Source: Nocardioides gansuensis
Lineage (GTDB): Bacteria; Actinomycetota; Actinomycetes; Propionibacteriales; Nocardioidaceae
Assembly (NCBI RefSeq): GCF_003076135.1
Contig: NZ_QDGZ01000008.1
Coordinates: 1 to 64,000 of the forward strand
Length of the DNA: 64,000 nucleotides
Direction of reading: 5' to 3'
A program made the translations under genes and the position numbers. Shown here one piece after another: positions 51,904 to 60,150 of the stretch. Position 1 is the stretch's first letter; the number at the start of each line of letters is the position of its first letter. The notes below the pieces were generated by a model. It was not told the DNA's origin. It did no database searches and was given only the letters and a program-made list of their open reading frames with translations.

Positions 51904-53112
51904 ATGGAGGGCGTGTTCGACTACGTCGTCGTCGGTGGCGGGATCGTAGGTGCCTCCACCGCGTGGCACCTCCTGCGCAAGCGGCCGGGGGCAGGCGTGC
52001 TGCTGCTCGACAAGGAGCAGGCCTTCGGGGTGCACCAGACCGGCCACAACAGCGGCGTCATCCACAGCGGCATCTACTACGAGCCGGGGAGCCTGAAGGC
52101 GGAAATGTGCCGTCGGGGCGCCCGCCTGACGGAGGAGTTCGCCGCCGCGCACGGCATCCCCACCCGGCGCACCGGGAAGCTCCTCGTCGCCACCGACGAG
52201 CGCGAGGTGGCCGGGATGCACAGGCTGCACGAGCGCGCCGGGATCAACGGCATCGAGGCCGAGCTGGTCGACGCGGCGGAGCTGGCCCGTCGGGAGCCGC
52301 ACGTCCGTGGCCTCGGGGCGCTCTGGCTGCCGGGCACGGGCATCACCGACTTCCGCTTGGTCAACCAAGCGCTGGCCGGCGAGGTCGAGGGCCTCGGTGG
52401 CGTGCTGCGCACCGGCATAGAGGTCGTGGGCGTCGTGGAGGGCACCGATCAGGTCGTGCTCCGCACCGCGGCGGGCGAGGAGCTGAAGACCCGACGCGTC
52501 GTCTTCTGCGGAGGGGTGCAGGCCGACAGGCTGGCGCGGCTCGCGGGCCTCGAGGTCGACTTCCGGATCGTGCCGTTCCGCGGGGAGTACTACGACGTGG
52601 TGCCCGCGCGTGCCGATCTTGTCTCCACCCTGATCTACCCGATCCCGGACCCGTCGCTGCCCTTTCTCGGCGTGCACCTGACGCCCACCGTGGACGGGGG
52701 GCTCAACGTCGGGCCCAACGCCGTGCTGGGCCTGGCCCGCGAGGGCTACCGCAAGTTCTCCTTCCAGCGGCGGGACGCCTGGGACGTCGTCAGCTTCCCT
52801 GGCATGTACGCCGTTGCGCGCCAGCACGCCCGCACCGGTGCACGCGAGCTGCGCAACTCCCTGTGGAAGGGCGGCTACCTCAAGGCGTGCCAGAAGTACT
52901 GCCCAAGCCTGCGGGCCGAGGACCTCACCCCGCGCGAGGCCGGCATCCGGGCGCAGGCAGTGCTGCGCGACGGCTCGTTCGTGCACGACTTCCTGCTGCG
53001 CAGGACGCCGCGCACCCTCCACGTCATCAACGCGCCCTCGCCGGCGGCCACCTCGGCCCTGCCGATCGGCGAGCACCTGGCCCGCCAGGCCCTCGACCCG
53101 GCCAACGCCTGA
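51904..53112 (+). CDS. lhgO: L-2-hydroxyglutarate oxidase (LhgO-like FAD enzyme)
   Basis: A 402-residue FAD-dependent oxidase. The dinucleotide fold is DYVVVGGGIVGASTAWHLLR, followed by the LhgO hallmark HQTGHNSGVIHSGIYYEPGS and KAEMCRRG, with RIVPFRGEYYDVVP and IYPIPDPSLPFLGVHLTPTV. The known reaction oxidises L-2-hydroxyglutarate to 2-oxoglutarate. A GGAGGA lies 7 bases before the ATG. The WlbA/GnnA-like dehydrogenase gene follows 57 bases later on the same strand, a pairing that makes metabolic sense because such dehydrogenases can reoxidise NADH with 2-oxoglutarate. Confidence 0.93.
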   Translation: MEGVFDYVVVGGGIVGASTAWHLLRKRPGAGVLLLDKEQAFGVHQTGHNSGVIHSGIYYEPGSLKAEMCRRGARLTEEFAAAHGIPTRRTGKLLVATDEREVAGMHRLHERAGINGIEAELVDAAELARREPHVRGLGALWLPGTGITDFRLVNQALAGEVEGLGGVLRTGIEVVGVVEGTDQVVLRTAAGEELKTRRVVFCGGVQADRLARLAGLEVDFRIVPFRGEYYDVVPARADLVSTLIYPIPDPSLPFLGVHLTPTVDGGLNVGPNAVLGLAREGYRKFSFQRRDAWDVVSFPGMYAVARQHARTGARELRNSLWKGGYLKACQKYCPSLRAEDLTPREAGIRAQAVLRDGSFVHDFLLRRTPRTLHVINAPSPAATSALPIGEHLARQALDPANA

Positions 53113-53169
53113 CCGGCAGAGCGGCCCTGACAGACTGTCCGGACGCCCGATACGAAGGACTGACGCACC

Positions 53170-54123
53170 ATGACGCACCGCATCGCTCTCGTCGGCTGTG
53201 GCTCGATGGGCCTCAACCACGCGCGCGTGATCGCGACCAGCCCGCGCACCAGCCTCTCCGTCATCATCGACCCCCACGAGGAGATCGGCCGCGCGGCGGC
53301 GGAGATGTACGGCGCCGCGTGGGCGCCCGAGCTCGACGGACTCGGCGACGTGGACGCCGCAGTGATCGCCGCGCCCACCGAGTACCACCACGGTCTCGCG
53401 CGCGAGGTGATCCGGGTCGGGCTGCCCCTGCTTGTGGAGAAACCGATCTGTCCGTCGGTGGAGGAGACCCGCGAGATCATCGCCGCCTCCGAGGATGCCG
53501 GCACGCCCCTCATGTGCGGCCTGCTCGAGCGGTTCAACCCGGCGGTCCGCGTGGCGCTGGGCATGGTCGAGGAGGCCCTGCACGTGCGCAGCGAGCGCCA
53601 CTCGCCGTACGCCCCCCGGATCCGGACCGGCGTCGCCTGGGACCTGCTCGTGCACGACGTGGACTTGGTCGTGCAGGCCTTCGGCGGCGGTCACCCCGAT
53701 GCCGTCGAGGTCGCCGTGGGCGAGTTCCACCCCTCGTCTCTGCCGGGTGCCGAGGACGTGATGGAGGCCGTGATGCGCTTCGGCAGCGGCATCGCGACCG
53801 TGTCGGCCAGCCGGATCGGCCAGCGCAAGTCCCGCACCATGGTGATCTGGGAGCTCGACAAGATGATCGAAGTCGACCTGCTGCGCCGTGGTGTCACCGT
53901 CTATCGGCACGCCTCGGTGGAGGAGACCGAGGTCGGCCACTTCGGCTTCCGGCAGCGCACCGAGATGGAGGTGCCGGAGATCATGGGCGCCGAGCCGCTG
54001 GTCAGCCAGCTGGACCACTTCGTGGACCTGATCGAGGGCACGGCGGACGTCGACCGGGAGCGCGACTCGATCCTGCCTGCGCACCAGGTGGTGGAGTCAG
54101 CCCTCGCCGCTCGCGTCGGCTGA
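53170..54123 (+). CDS. Gfo/Idh/MocA sugar dehydrogenase, WlbA/GnnA-like
   Basis: A 317-residue NAD-dependent enzyme. The Rossmann motif is IALVGCGSMGLNHARVIATS, the catalytic Lys is in VEKPICPSVEETREI, and MCGLLERFNPAVRVA and LVHDVDLVVQAFGG match the UDP-sugar 3-dehydrogenase branch (WlbA/WbpB or GnnA-like). These oxidise C3 of a UDP-N-acetylhexosamine or its uronate, so that a DegT-type aminotransferase can add nitrogen. It sits between lhgO and the convergent hexapeptide acetyltransferase (27-base overlap). The subfamily is inferred from motif memory and context. Confidence 0.85.
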   Translation: MTHRIALVGCGSMGLNHARVIATSPRTSLSVIIDPHEEIGRAAAEMYGAAWAPELDGLGDVDAAVIAAPTEYHHGLAREVIRVGLPLLVEKPICPSVEETREIIAASEDAGTPLMCGLLERFNPAVRVALGMVEEALHVRSERHSPYAPRIRTGVAWDLLVHDVDLVVQAFGGGHPDAVEVAVGEFHPSSLPGAEDVMEAVMRFGSGIATVSASRIGQRKSRTMVIWELDKMIEVDLLRRGVTVYRHASVEETEVGHFGFRQRTEMEVPEIMGAEPLVSQLDHFVDLIEGTADVDRERDSILPAHQVVESALAARVG

Positions 54124-54564
54124 GGCGGCGCCAGCGCCGGTGACGAAGGTCGGGGTCCCGGCCTCGTCGAGCTCGACCTGACCGACGACCCGGGCCGGCA
54201 CTCCGGCGACGATCGCGCGGGCCGGCACGTCCCGGGTGACGACGGCGCCGGCCCCGATGACGGCCTCGTCGCCGATCGTGACACCCATGTTGATGATGGC
54301 GCCCGCGCCCACGAAGACGCGGTCGCCGATCACGACCGGCCGGCGCTCGATCTCGGCGAAGCGGCGCCCGCTCACGCAGCGCTTCGCCGTGGAGTGCGTG
54401 TAGATCTGCACCCCGGTGGAGATGTCGCAGCCCGAGCCGATCCTGAGTCCGCCCGACCCGTCGATCATGGTGAAGGCGCCGATCCAGGTGCCGTCGCCCA
54501 CCACGGGCTCACCGACCACCCAGGCGTGCTCGTTCCACGGATTGGGCGGCAGCGACCCGCTCAC
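54097..54564 (-). CDS. Hexapeptide-repeat acetyltransferase (WbbJ/WlbB-like)
   Basis: A 155-residue left-handed beta-helix acetyltransferase with repeats GDGTWIGAFTMID, GLRIGSGCDISTGVQIYTHS, RVFVGAGAIINMGVTIGDE, AVIGAGAVVTRDVPA and the end IVAGVPARVVG. The HS in the QIYTHST turn is the usual catalytic His. It would N- or O-acetylate a sugar nucleotide, for example an amino-sugar produced by the neighbouring dehydrogenase and aminotransferases. The GTG start is 4 bases after the epimerase stop. It overlaps the dehydrogenase gene by 27 bases. Confidence 0.87.
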   Translation of the reverse strand: MSGSLPPNPWNEHAWVVGEPVVGDGTWIGAFTMIDGSGGLRIGSGCDISTGVQIYTHSTAKRCVSGRRFAEIERRPVVIGDRVFVGAGAIINMGVTIGDEAVIGAGAVVTRDVPARAIVAGVPARVVGQVELDEAGTPTFVTGAGAASADASGEG

Positions 54565-54568
54565 GGGC

Positions 54569-55492
54569 TCAGTCGGCCCGGATGAGGTCGGTCATCCCCT
54601 TGACCACGTCAATCGTCGGCTCGAAGCCGAGGACCTCCTTGGCTCGCGTGACGTCCGCGGCGCGGCGGCTGACGAGCACGTCGCGCGGGTTGAAGATCGG
54701 CTCGACATCGGCGCCCACGGCGTCGATGAGGATGCGGGCCAGGTCGGCGATCGAGGTGTCGATGCCCGTGCCGATGTTGACCGGCACGTTGGCCTGGTCC
54801 GACTCCAGGGCCAGCACGACGGAGCGGGCGATGTCGTGGACGTGGATGAAGTCCATCGACTGCTCGCCCTTGCCGTCGATCACCGGCGGCTCGCCGTTGC
54901 GGATCCGGTTGACGAAGTGGTTGATGACCGACGTGTAGTAGGCCGTCGTCTTCTGGCCGGGGCCGTAGACGTTGAAGAAGCGCAGGGCCACCCAGGAGAG
55001 CCCGTTGCGCCGCTCGTAGAAGCCGAGGAGATCCTCGCCGGCGCGCTTGGCGATGCAGTAGGGCGTGAGGGGGGACAGCGTGTCGTCCTCATGCATCGGG
55101 AGCTTATCCGGGTCGCCGTAGACCGACGCCGAGGAGCAGTAGACCAGCCGGTCCACGCCGTGGTCGGCCGCGGCCGCGAACACGTTGTGGTTGCCGATCA
55201 TGTTGATGTCCATCGACTCGTACGGGTCGGCCTGGCTCTTGTTGATCGACACCGCGGCCGCGTGGATGACTCTGCTGCAGCCCTTCATTGCCGAGTGCAC
55301 CGCGCCGCCGTAGCGGACGTCCTGGTCGATCAGCTCGACGCCGTCGCCGAGGGCGGCGACCGCGTCGCGATCGCCGCGGAACATGTTGTCGAAGATCCGG
55401 ACCTTGTAGCCCTTCTCGAGCAGCATCGGCACGACGTGCATGCCGATGAAGCCGGCGCCGCCGGTGAAGAAGACGGTCTCTTTCGAGGTCAT
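54569..55492 (-). CDS. NAD-dependent sugar epimerase/dehydratase (extended SDR)
   Basis: A 307-residue extended short-chain dehydrogenase acting on a nucleotide sugar. The NAD site is FFTGGAGFIGMHV (residues 11-17), the catalytic pair Tyr145 and Lys149 is in PYCIAKRAG, and the S/T is in YCSSASVYGDP. It resembles UDP-glucose/UDP-N-acetylglucosamine 4-epimerase-type enzymes. It is 55 bases downstream of the GT4 gene and 4 bases before the acetyltransferase. A long upstream extension of the frame was rejected, as family members start just before this motif. Confidence 0.9.
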   Translation of the reverse strand: MTSKETVFFTGGAGFIGMHVVPMLLEKGYKVRIFDNMFRGDRDAVAALGDGVELIDQDVRYGGAVHSAMKGCSRVIHAAAVSINKSQADPYESMDINMIGNHNVFAAAADHGVDRLVYCSSASVYGDPDKLPMHEDDTLSPLTPYCIAKRAGEDLLGFYERRNGLSWVALRFFNVYGPGQKTTAYYTSVINHFVNRIRNGEPPVIDGKGEQSMDFIHVHDIARSVVLALESDQANVPVNIGTGIDTSIADLARILIDAVGADVEPIFNPRDVLVSRRAADVTRAKEVLGFEPTIDVVKGMTDLIRAD

Positions 55493-55547
55493 GGGAAGGC
55501 GCTCCTGGAAGGTCGGGTGCGGGGGCCGATGGGGCGCTCGCAGGTTA

Positions 55548-56750
55548 TCAACGGACGCTGGTGCGGTTGCCGGCGGCAGCGAGGTCAGCGAGGGTGTCGA
55601 GGTGCTTGTCGAGGACCCGCTCGAGGGCGAAGTGTTCGTCGACGACGCGGCTCGCGCTGGCGCCGATGGTGGCGCGCGCGGCCGGGTCGCCGAGGACGCG
55701 CAGGAGGCGCTCCCCGAGGCCGCGGACGTCACCGCGCGGGCACAGGTGGATGTCGCGTCCCTCGACGAGCTCGACGCCGGGGAAGTTGTCCAGGCGGCCC
55801 CAGCCGACGACTGGGACGCCGGCGGCCATCGACTCCAGCGTGGCGGTGCCGAGACCGTCGCCCTGTTCGTGGCACTCGACGTCCGCCGCCGCGAGCAGGT
55901 GCGGCACCGATGCCTTCGGGACGGCGCCCAGGCTGCGGACGGCGTGGGAGACGCCGAGCTCCTCGGCGCGAGTTAGGAAGTGGTTGTAGTAGACGCGACC
56001 GACGACCGCGAGCACCGCGTCGGGGTGCTTCTCGAGCACCGCGGGGAGGGCCTCGACGATGCCGACGCGGTCGCGGAGAGGGATGACGTGGCCGACCGAG
56101 ACGATCAGCGGGCGATCCGCCTCGACACCGATGAGCTCACGACCGGTGGCGGCGTCGCCGGCGCGGATCCATACCGGGTCGACGCCGACGGGGATCGCGA
56201 CGGTGTCGCGGTACGCCCCGCGGTAGCGGTCGGTGATGTAGTCCTGCATGTAGGTGTCCATGACGACCAGGCGCGGCCGGTGCCGGCGCATCATCGGCTT
56301 GACAATGAGCGCGTCGAGGCCGCGGAAGATCCGGCGGTAGTGCGCGGCAGGGTTCTCGAGGCGAGTGTGGATGCTGAGCAAGGTCGGCACGCCGCGACGG
56401 CGGGCGTAGTTGCCCGAGGCCCAGGTCAGGTCCATGAACTGGCCGTGCTGGTGGACCACGTCCGGGCCGAACTCGTCGAGGATCGTGTCGAGCCGCCGCG
56501 CCAGGCCAGGCCTCGTGGCGAAGGAGAGGTCGAAGGAGACGTTGATCCGGCTCTCCGGGAGCGTCTTCGCCGGGAACCGCACGATGCGGACACCTTCGCG
56601 GACCTCCTCGGCCGGCGCGTCGCCGTACTCCGCCGTCAGCACGAGCACCTGGTGGCCGCGGCGGGCGTAGCCGCGGGCGAGCGAGTCGCTCAGGTGCGAG
56701 CTGCCTCCCACACGGGGCGGGAAGAAGTTGTTGACGACGACGATGCGCAT
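55548..56750 (-). CDS. Family 4 glycosyltransferase (GT-B fold)
   Basis: A 400-residue GT4 enzyme. It begins with IVVVNNFFPPRVGGSSHLSD, which includes the Gly-rich N-terminal loop. The C-terminal domain has PLIVSVGHVIPLRDR, then AADVECHEQGDGLGTATLES MAAGVPVVGW, which holds the E-x7-E donor-binding motif. It transfers a hexose or similar sugar from a nucleotide to a growing glycan on the inner face of the membrane. It lies 10 bases downstream of the DUF2142 gene. Confidence 0.93.
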   Translation of the reverse strand: MRIVVVNNFFPPRVGGSSHLSDSLARGYARRGHQVLVLTAEYGDAPAEEVREGVRIVRFPAKTLPESRINVSFDLSFATRPGLARRLDTILDEFGPDVVHQHGQFMDLTWASGNYARRRGVPTLLSIHTRLENPAAHYRRIFRGLDALIVKPMMRRHRPRLVVMDTYMQDYITDRYRGAYRDTVAIPVGVDPVWIRAGDAATGRELIGVEADRPLIVSVGHVIPLRDRVGIVEALPAVLEKHPDAVLAVVGRVYYNHFLTRAEELGVSHAVRSLGAVPKASVPHLLAAADVECHEQGDGLGTATLESMAAGVPVVGWGRLDNFPGVELVEGRDIHLCPRGDVRGLGERLLRVLGDPAARATIGASASRVVDEHFALERVLDKHLDTLADLAAAGNRTSVR

Positions 56751-56760
56751 GACGGCTTCC

Positions 56761-58338
56761 TTAGTGCTGTTCGAGGGTGGGACGGTCGTGGACGGCGGGC
56801 CGTTCGGCGGGTGCCGGCTGCATTCGCCGCAGGGGTACGCGGCCGTCCGTCGCGACCGCGACGAACAAGGCCGCGAGAGCCACCAGCATGCTGAGGACCA
56901 GCGCCGCGAACGTGAGCTCGTTGGTCGCGAACGACTCCCAGGGGCCGTCGAACGCGTCGCCGGTGATGCCGGACGTGTTGCGACGCAGCAGGGTGTAGAA
57001 GCCCTCGATGTGGGCGCTGGCCAGCAGCACGAGCCCCAGGCCCACCAGGGCGACCGCGTTGCCGCTCGGGCGCGCCAGGCCCGGGGCCCGTTCGGGACCG
57101 AGGGCGGCGAGGACCGGCAGCATCACCGTGAGGGGAAGCGTGTAGCGGCCCTGCCACACCGGTCCGTTGGCGTTCCACTGCAACGCCTCGAGCGCGATGG
57201 GGGCCGAGTAGACGGCGAGGGCGAGCGCCAGCAGGGCGATCAGGGTGCGGGGTGTGAGGCGTAGCCACAGCACGGACAGGATGAGAGCCGCTCCCGTCAG
57301 GTACCGCAGGTATGCGTCGTCGGGCATGAGGGTGTCGAGCCAGCCGAAGGTGCCGACCTGCTGGCGCATCACGTCGGCACCGATGTGCTCTCGCGCCAGC
57401 TCCAGCCGCTGGAGCAGCGAGAGGTCGAATTGGGGGGTCGTCTGGGTGTCCCTGACGCCGGACAAGATGGTCCAGAGCGCTTGGGCCACCACGGCCACGA
57501 CGGGCGCCCAGACCCACCTCCCGGCGTGCTGGGCCAAGCGGCGGAACGCGGGCCAGCCGAGGGCGACGACGAGCGCGGCGACCCAGATCGCCAGCCACCC
57601 CGGAGCGAGCATCCGCACGGCCACCATGAAGGACGCGGCCAGCATGGCACGCCTCGCGAGCACCCGGGACAGCCAGGGGTCGTTCACCTTGACGGCGGCC
57701 AGCGAGGTGGCCGCCATGGCGAAGGCGGCGAAAATCTCCCCGGAGTTCGGGTTGAGGACGCCACCCAGGTAGAGCGCCATTGGGGTGAGCGAGACGGCGC
57801 AGCCTGCCAGCGCCAGGCCACGCTGGCGGACCCTCATCGCGGCGCCGAGCCCCAACGCCAGGAAGAGGGCGGCGACGGAGATGGCCGCCGCGCGGTTGGC
57901 CGCCATCGACCACTCCACCGGGACCAGCGTCGACGGCCATCCCGTGACGAGGTAGTAGGTCGGGATGTTGCGGCCAGCGGGATTGAGCATCTCGCCCGGC
58001 TTCTCGCTGGGTCCGATCGGCGCGAGGCAAGACGCGGGCACGTCCATCTGGAACGCGGTACACCCCGCCGAGGCGGCGCTGTCGAGGATCCCCTGCGGGA
58101 CGACGACTATCGCGTTCGAGGTCACTCCCGATCCGAACTCGTCGGACCGCTCGGGCCAGAGCTCACCGTGCCCCACGGAGTACGCCATTGTCTCGTGCGA
58201 GGGGGCGTCGGGGGAGCTCCACTGCGGCGTGGCTAGTGACCACAGGGTGAGAAGAGCGGCTCCGACGAGGAAGAGCCCGAGCGTCTCCAGCCGGACGCGT
58301 CGCCTGAGGCCGGGTGCCTCTGTGGTGGGGGCGGTCAT
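56761..58338 (-). CDS. DUF2142 membrane protein (GT-C-like glycosyltransferase candidate)
   Basis: A 525-residue membrane protein with about ten to eleven spans, for example LGLFLVGAALLTLWSLA and AAISVAALFLALGLGAAM. The first loop is WSSPDAPSHETMAYSV, the acidic-residue loop that in GT-C enzymes carries the catalytic Asp or Glu. It fits the DUF2142 family, which is often linked to glycan loci. It would take sugars from polyprenol phosphate on the outer face. The ATG at 58338 overlaps the aminotransferase stop (ATGA). Confidence 0.87.
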   Translation of the reverse strand: MTAPTTEAPGLRRRVRLETLGLFLVGAALLTLWSLATPQWSSPDAPSHETMAYSVGHGELWPERSDEFGSGVTSNAIVVVPQGILDSAASAGCTAFQMDVPASCLAPIGPSEKPGEMLNPAGRNIPTYYLVTGWPSTLVPVEWSMAANRAAAISVAALFLALGLGAAMRVRQRGLALAGCAVSLTPMALYLGGVLNPNSGEIFAAFAMAATSLAAVKVNDPWLSRVLARRAMLAASFMVAVRMLAPGWLAIWVAALVVALGWPAFRRLAQHAGRWVWAPVVAVVAQALWTILSGVRDTQTTPQFDLSLLQRLELAREHIGADVMRQQVGTFGWLDTLMPDDAYLRYLTGAALILSVLWLRLTPRTLIALLALALAVYSAPIALEALQWNANGPVWQGRYTLPLTVMLPVLAALGPERAPGLARPSGNAVALVGLGLVLLASAHIEGFYTLLRRNTSGITGDAFDGPWESFATNELTFAALVLSMLVALAALFVAVATDGRVPLRRMQPAPAERPAVHDRPTLEQH

Positions 58339-59438
58339 GCACCCGCCTTTGCGACGGCGTTGACGCCGGTCACGATGCGGTGCAGGTCGGCCTCGGTCAG
58401 GCTGGGGTGCACCGGAAGCGAGATCACCTCGCGGGCCGCCTCCTCCGTCACCGGCAGGTCGACGTCCGGCGCGACGTGCGCCAGCGACGCCAGCCGGTGG
58501 TTGGGGATGGGGTAGTAGACCCCGCAGCCGACCTGGTGCTCCTTGTGCAGGGCGGTGACGATGCGGTCGCGATCGGCACCGTCCACCCGGATCGTGTACT
58601 GGTGGTAGACGTGCGTGGCGCCCTCCGCGACCGGGGGCACCACGACGCCCTCGAGGTGGGCGTCGAGGAATGCGGCGTTGGCACGGCGGGTCTCCGTCCA
58701 CGCACCGACCTTGGTGAGCTGGACCCGGCCGACGGCGGCATGGATGTCGGTCATCCGCGCGTTGAAGCCGACGACCTCGTTGGCGTACTGCTTCTCCATG
58801 CCCTGGTTGCGCAGGAGGCGGACCGAGCGGGCGATCTGCTCCGTGGCGCAGGAGACCATGCCGCCCTCGCCCGAGGTCATGTTCTTGGTGGGGTAGAGGC
58901 TGAACATCGCGAAGTCGCCGAAGGTGCCGACGGGCGCCCCCTGCCAGGTGGCCAGGTGCGCTTGCGCCGCGTCCTCGAACACGCGGATCCCGGCCTCCTG
59001 GGCCACGGCGCCCAGGGCGTCCATGTCCGCGGGGTGGCCGTAGAGGTGCACGGGCATGACTGCGGCCGTGCGCTCGGTGATCGCGGCCTTGACGGCGTCG
59101 GCGGACAGGCAGAAGTGGTCCGGCTCGATGTCGGCGAAGACAGGGGTGGCGCCGGTGAGGGCCACCGAGTTGGCGGTGGCGGCGAAGGTGAACGACGGGA
59201 CGATGACCTCGTCACCGGGCCCGATCCCGGCCGCGAGGAGGCCGAGGTGGAGGGCGGAGGTGCCCGAGTTGACGGCCACGCAGGTGCGGCCGGCCGTCAC
59301 CGCGCTGGCGAACTCCTGCTCGAACGTGGCGACCTCGGGGCCCTGGGCGATCATGCCGGAGCGCATCACGCGGTCAACCGCCGCGCGCTCCTCCTCGCCC
59401 ACGATCGGCTTGGCGGCGGGGATGAAGGTCTCGGACAT
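58335..59438 (-). CDS. DegT/DnrJ/EryC1/StrS-family sugar aminotransferase
   Basis: A 367-residue PLP enzyme that aminates a keto-sugar nucleotide. The PLP-binding Lys185 is in SLYPTKNMTSGEGG. Other signatures are VNSGTSALHLGLLAAGIGPG, VIVPSFTFAATANSV and VFEDAAQAH. The sequence resembles WbpE/WlbC-type aminotransferases. An ATG at 59438 was chosen; an upstream extension lacks homology. Its start follows the LbH acyltransferase by 16 bases. It ends in ATGA overlap with DUF2142. The donor sugar is not known. Confidence 0.93.
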   Translation of the reverse strand: MSETFIPAAKPIVGEEERAAVDRVMRSGMIAQGPEVATFEQEFASAVTAGRTCVAVNSGTSALHLGLLAAGIGPGDEVIVPSFTFAATANSVALTGATPVFADIEPDHFCLSADAVKAAITERTAAVMPVHLYGHPADMDALGAVAQEAGIRVFEDAAQAHLATWQGAPVGTFGDFAMFSLYPTKNMTSGEGGMVSCATEQIARSVRLLRNQGMEKQYANEVVGFNARMTDIHAAVGRVQLTKVGAWTETRRANAAFLDAHLEGVVVPPVAEGATHVYHQYTIRVDGADRDRIVTALHKEHQVGCGVYYPIPNHRLASLAHVAPDVDLPVTEEAAREVISLPVHPSLTEADLHRIVTGVNAVAKAGA

Positions 59439-59454
59439 GGTGGCCTTTCGTGGA

Positions 59455-60150
59455 TCAGCTGGTGGCACGGCGCTCGTGCCATGCGTGGATCGGAGCGAGG
59501 ATGAGGTCGGGGAGGCCGGCGGTGTCGGTGGATCCCGCCAGCAGCACGGCCTCGAGCTGCGCGTGGTGGTCCGGGGAGACGCCGAGCCGGTCGAGGCGGT
59601 GGGTGTTCAGGCGCGCGGGACGCGCCGGGACGCCCATGCTCACGACGTACGGCGGAAGGTCGCGCGTGACGGCCGACTGCATGCCGATCATCGACCCGGC
59701 CGGCACGGTGCGGCGCTGGTGCACAGTGGTGCCGAGCCCGAGGTTGGCCCCGTCCTCGATCGTGACGTGCCCTGCCGCGACAGCGGCCCCGGAGATGGTC
59801 ACCTCGTGACCGACGGTGACGTCGTGGTTGAGGTGCACCTTGCCCATGAAGAAGCCGTCGTCGCCCACCGTGGTCGTGTGCGCCCAGCCGCCGTTGACCG
59901 CGACGAACTCCTTGAACACGTTGCGGGAGCCTATGCGGACACCTTGGCCGTCGTAGTCGTCCTCCCACGACGGCTCGAACCGGTGACCACGCACCTCGGC
60001 CGCGCCACCGATGGAGACGTGGGAGGCCAGGAAGTTGGAGTCGCCCAGGACGACGGGGCCCTGGAGCACGCAGAACGGGCCGATCACGTTGTCTTCGCCG
60101 AGCTCGACCTGCGGGCCGAGGACGGCGGTGGGGTGGATCCGGTTGCTCAT
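59455..60150 (-). CDS. LpxA-like hexapeptide acyltransferase
   Basis: A 231-residue left-handed beta-helix enzyme that starts IHPTAVLGPQVELGEDNVIG as LpxA does. Further repeats are VRIGSRNVFKEFVAVNGG (compare the LpxA I-R-E-x-V-T pattern), MGKVHLNHDVTVGHEVTISG and SMIGMQSAVTRDLPPYVVSMGVPAR. The His in HLNHDV is a candidate base. LpxA acylates UDP-GlcNAc in Gram-negative lipid A; a homologue in a Gram-positive actinobacterium must do something else, for example acylate an amino-sugar nucleotide. Its start ATG overlaps the upstream aminotransferase stop. Confidence 0.85.
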   Translation of the reverse strand: MSNRIHPTAVLGPQVELGEDNVIGPFCVLQGPVVLGDSNFLASHVSIGGAAEVRGHRFEPSWEDDYDGQGVRIGSRNVFKEFVAVNGGWAHTTTVGDDGFFMGKVHLNHDVTVGHEVTISGAAVAAGHVTIEDGANLGLGTTVHQRRTVPAGSMIGMQSAVTRDLPPYVVSMGVPARPARLNTHRLDRLGVSPDHHAQLEAVLLAGSTDTAGLPDLILAPIHAWHERRATS

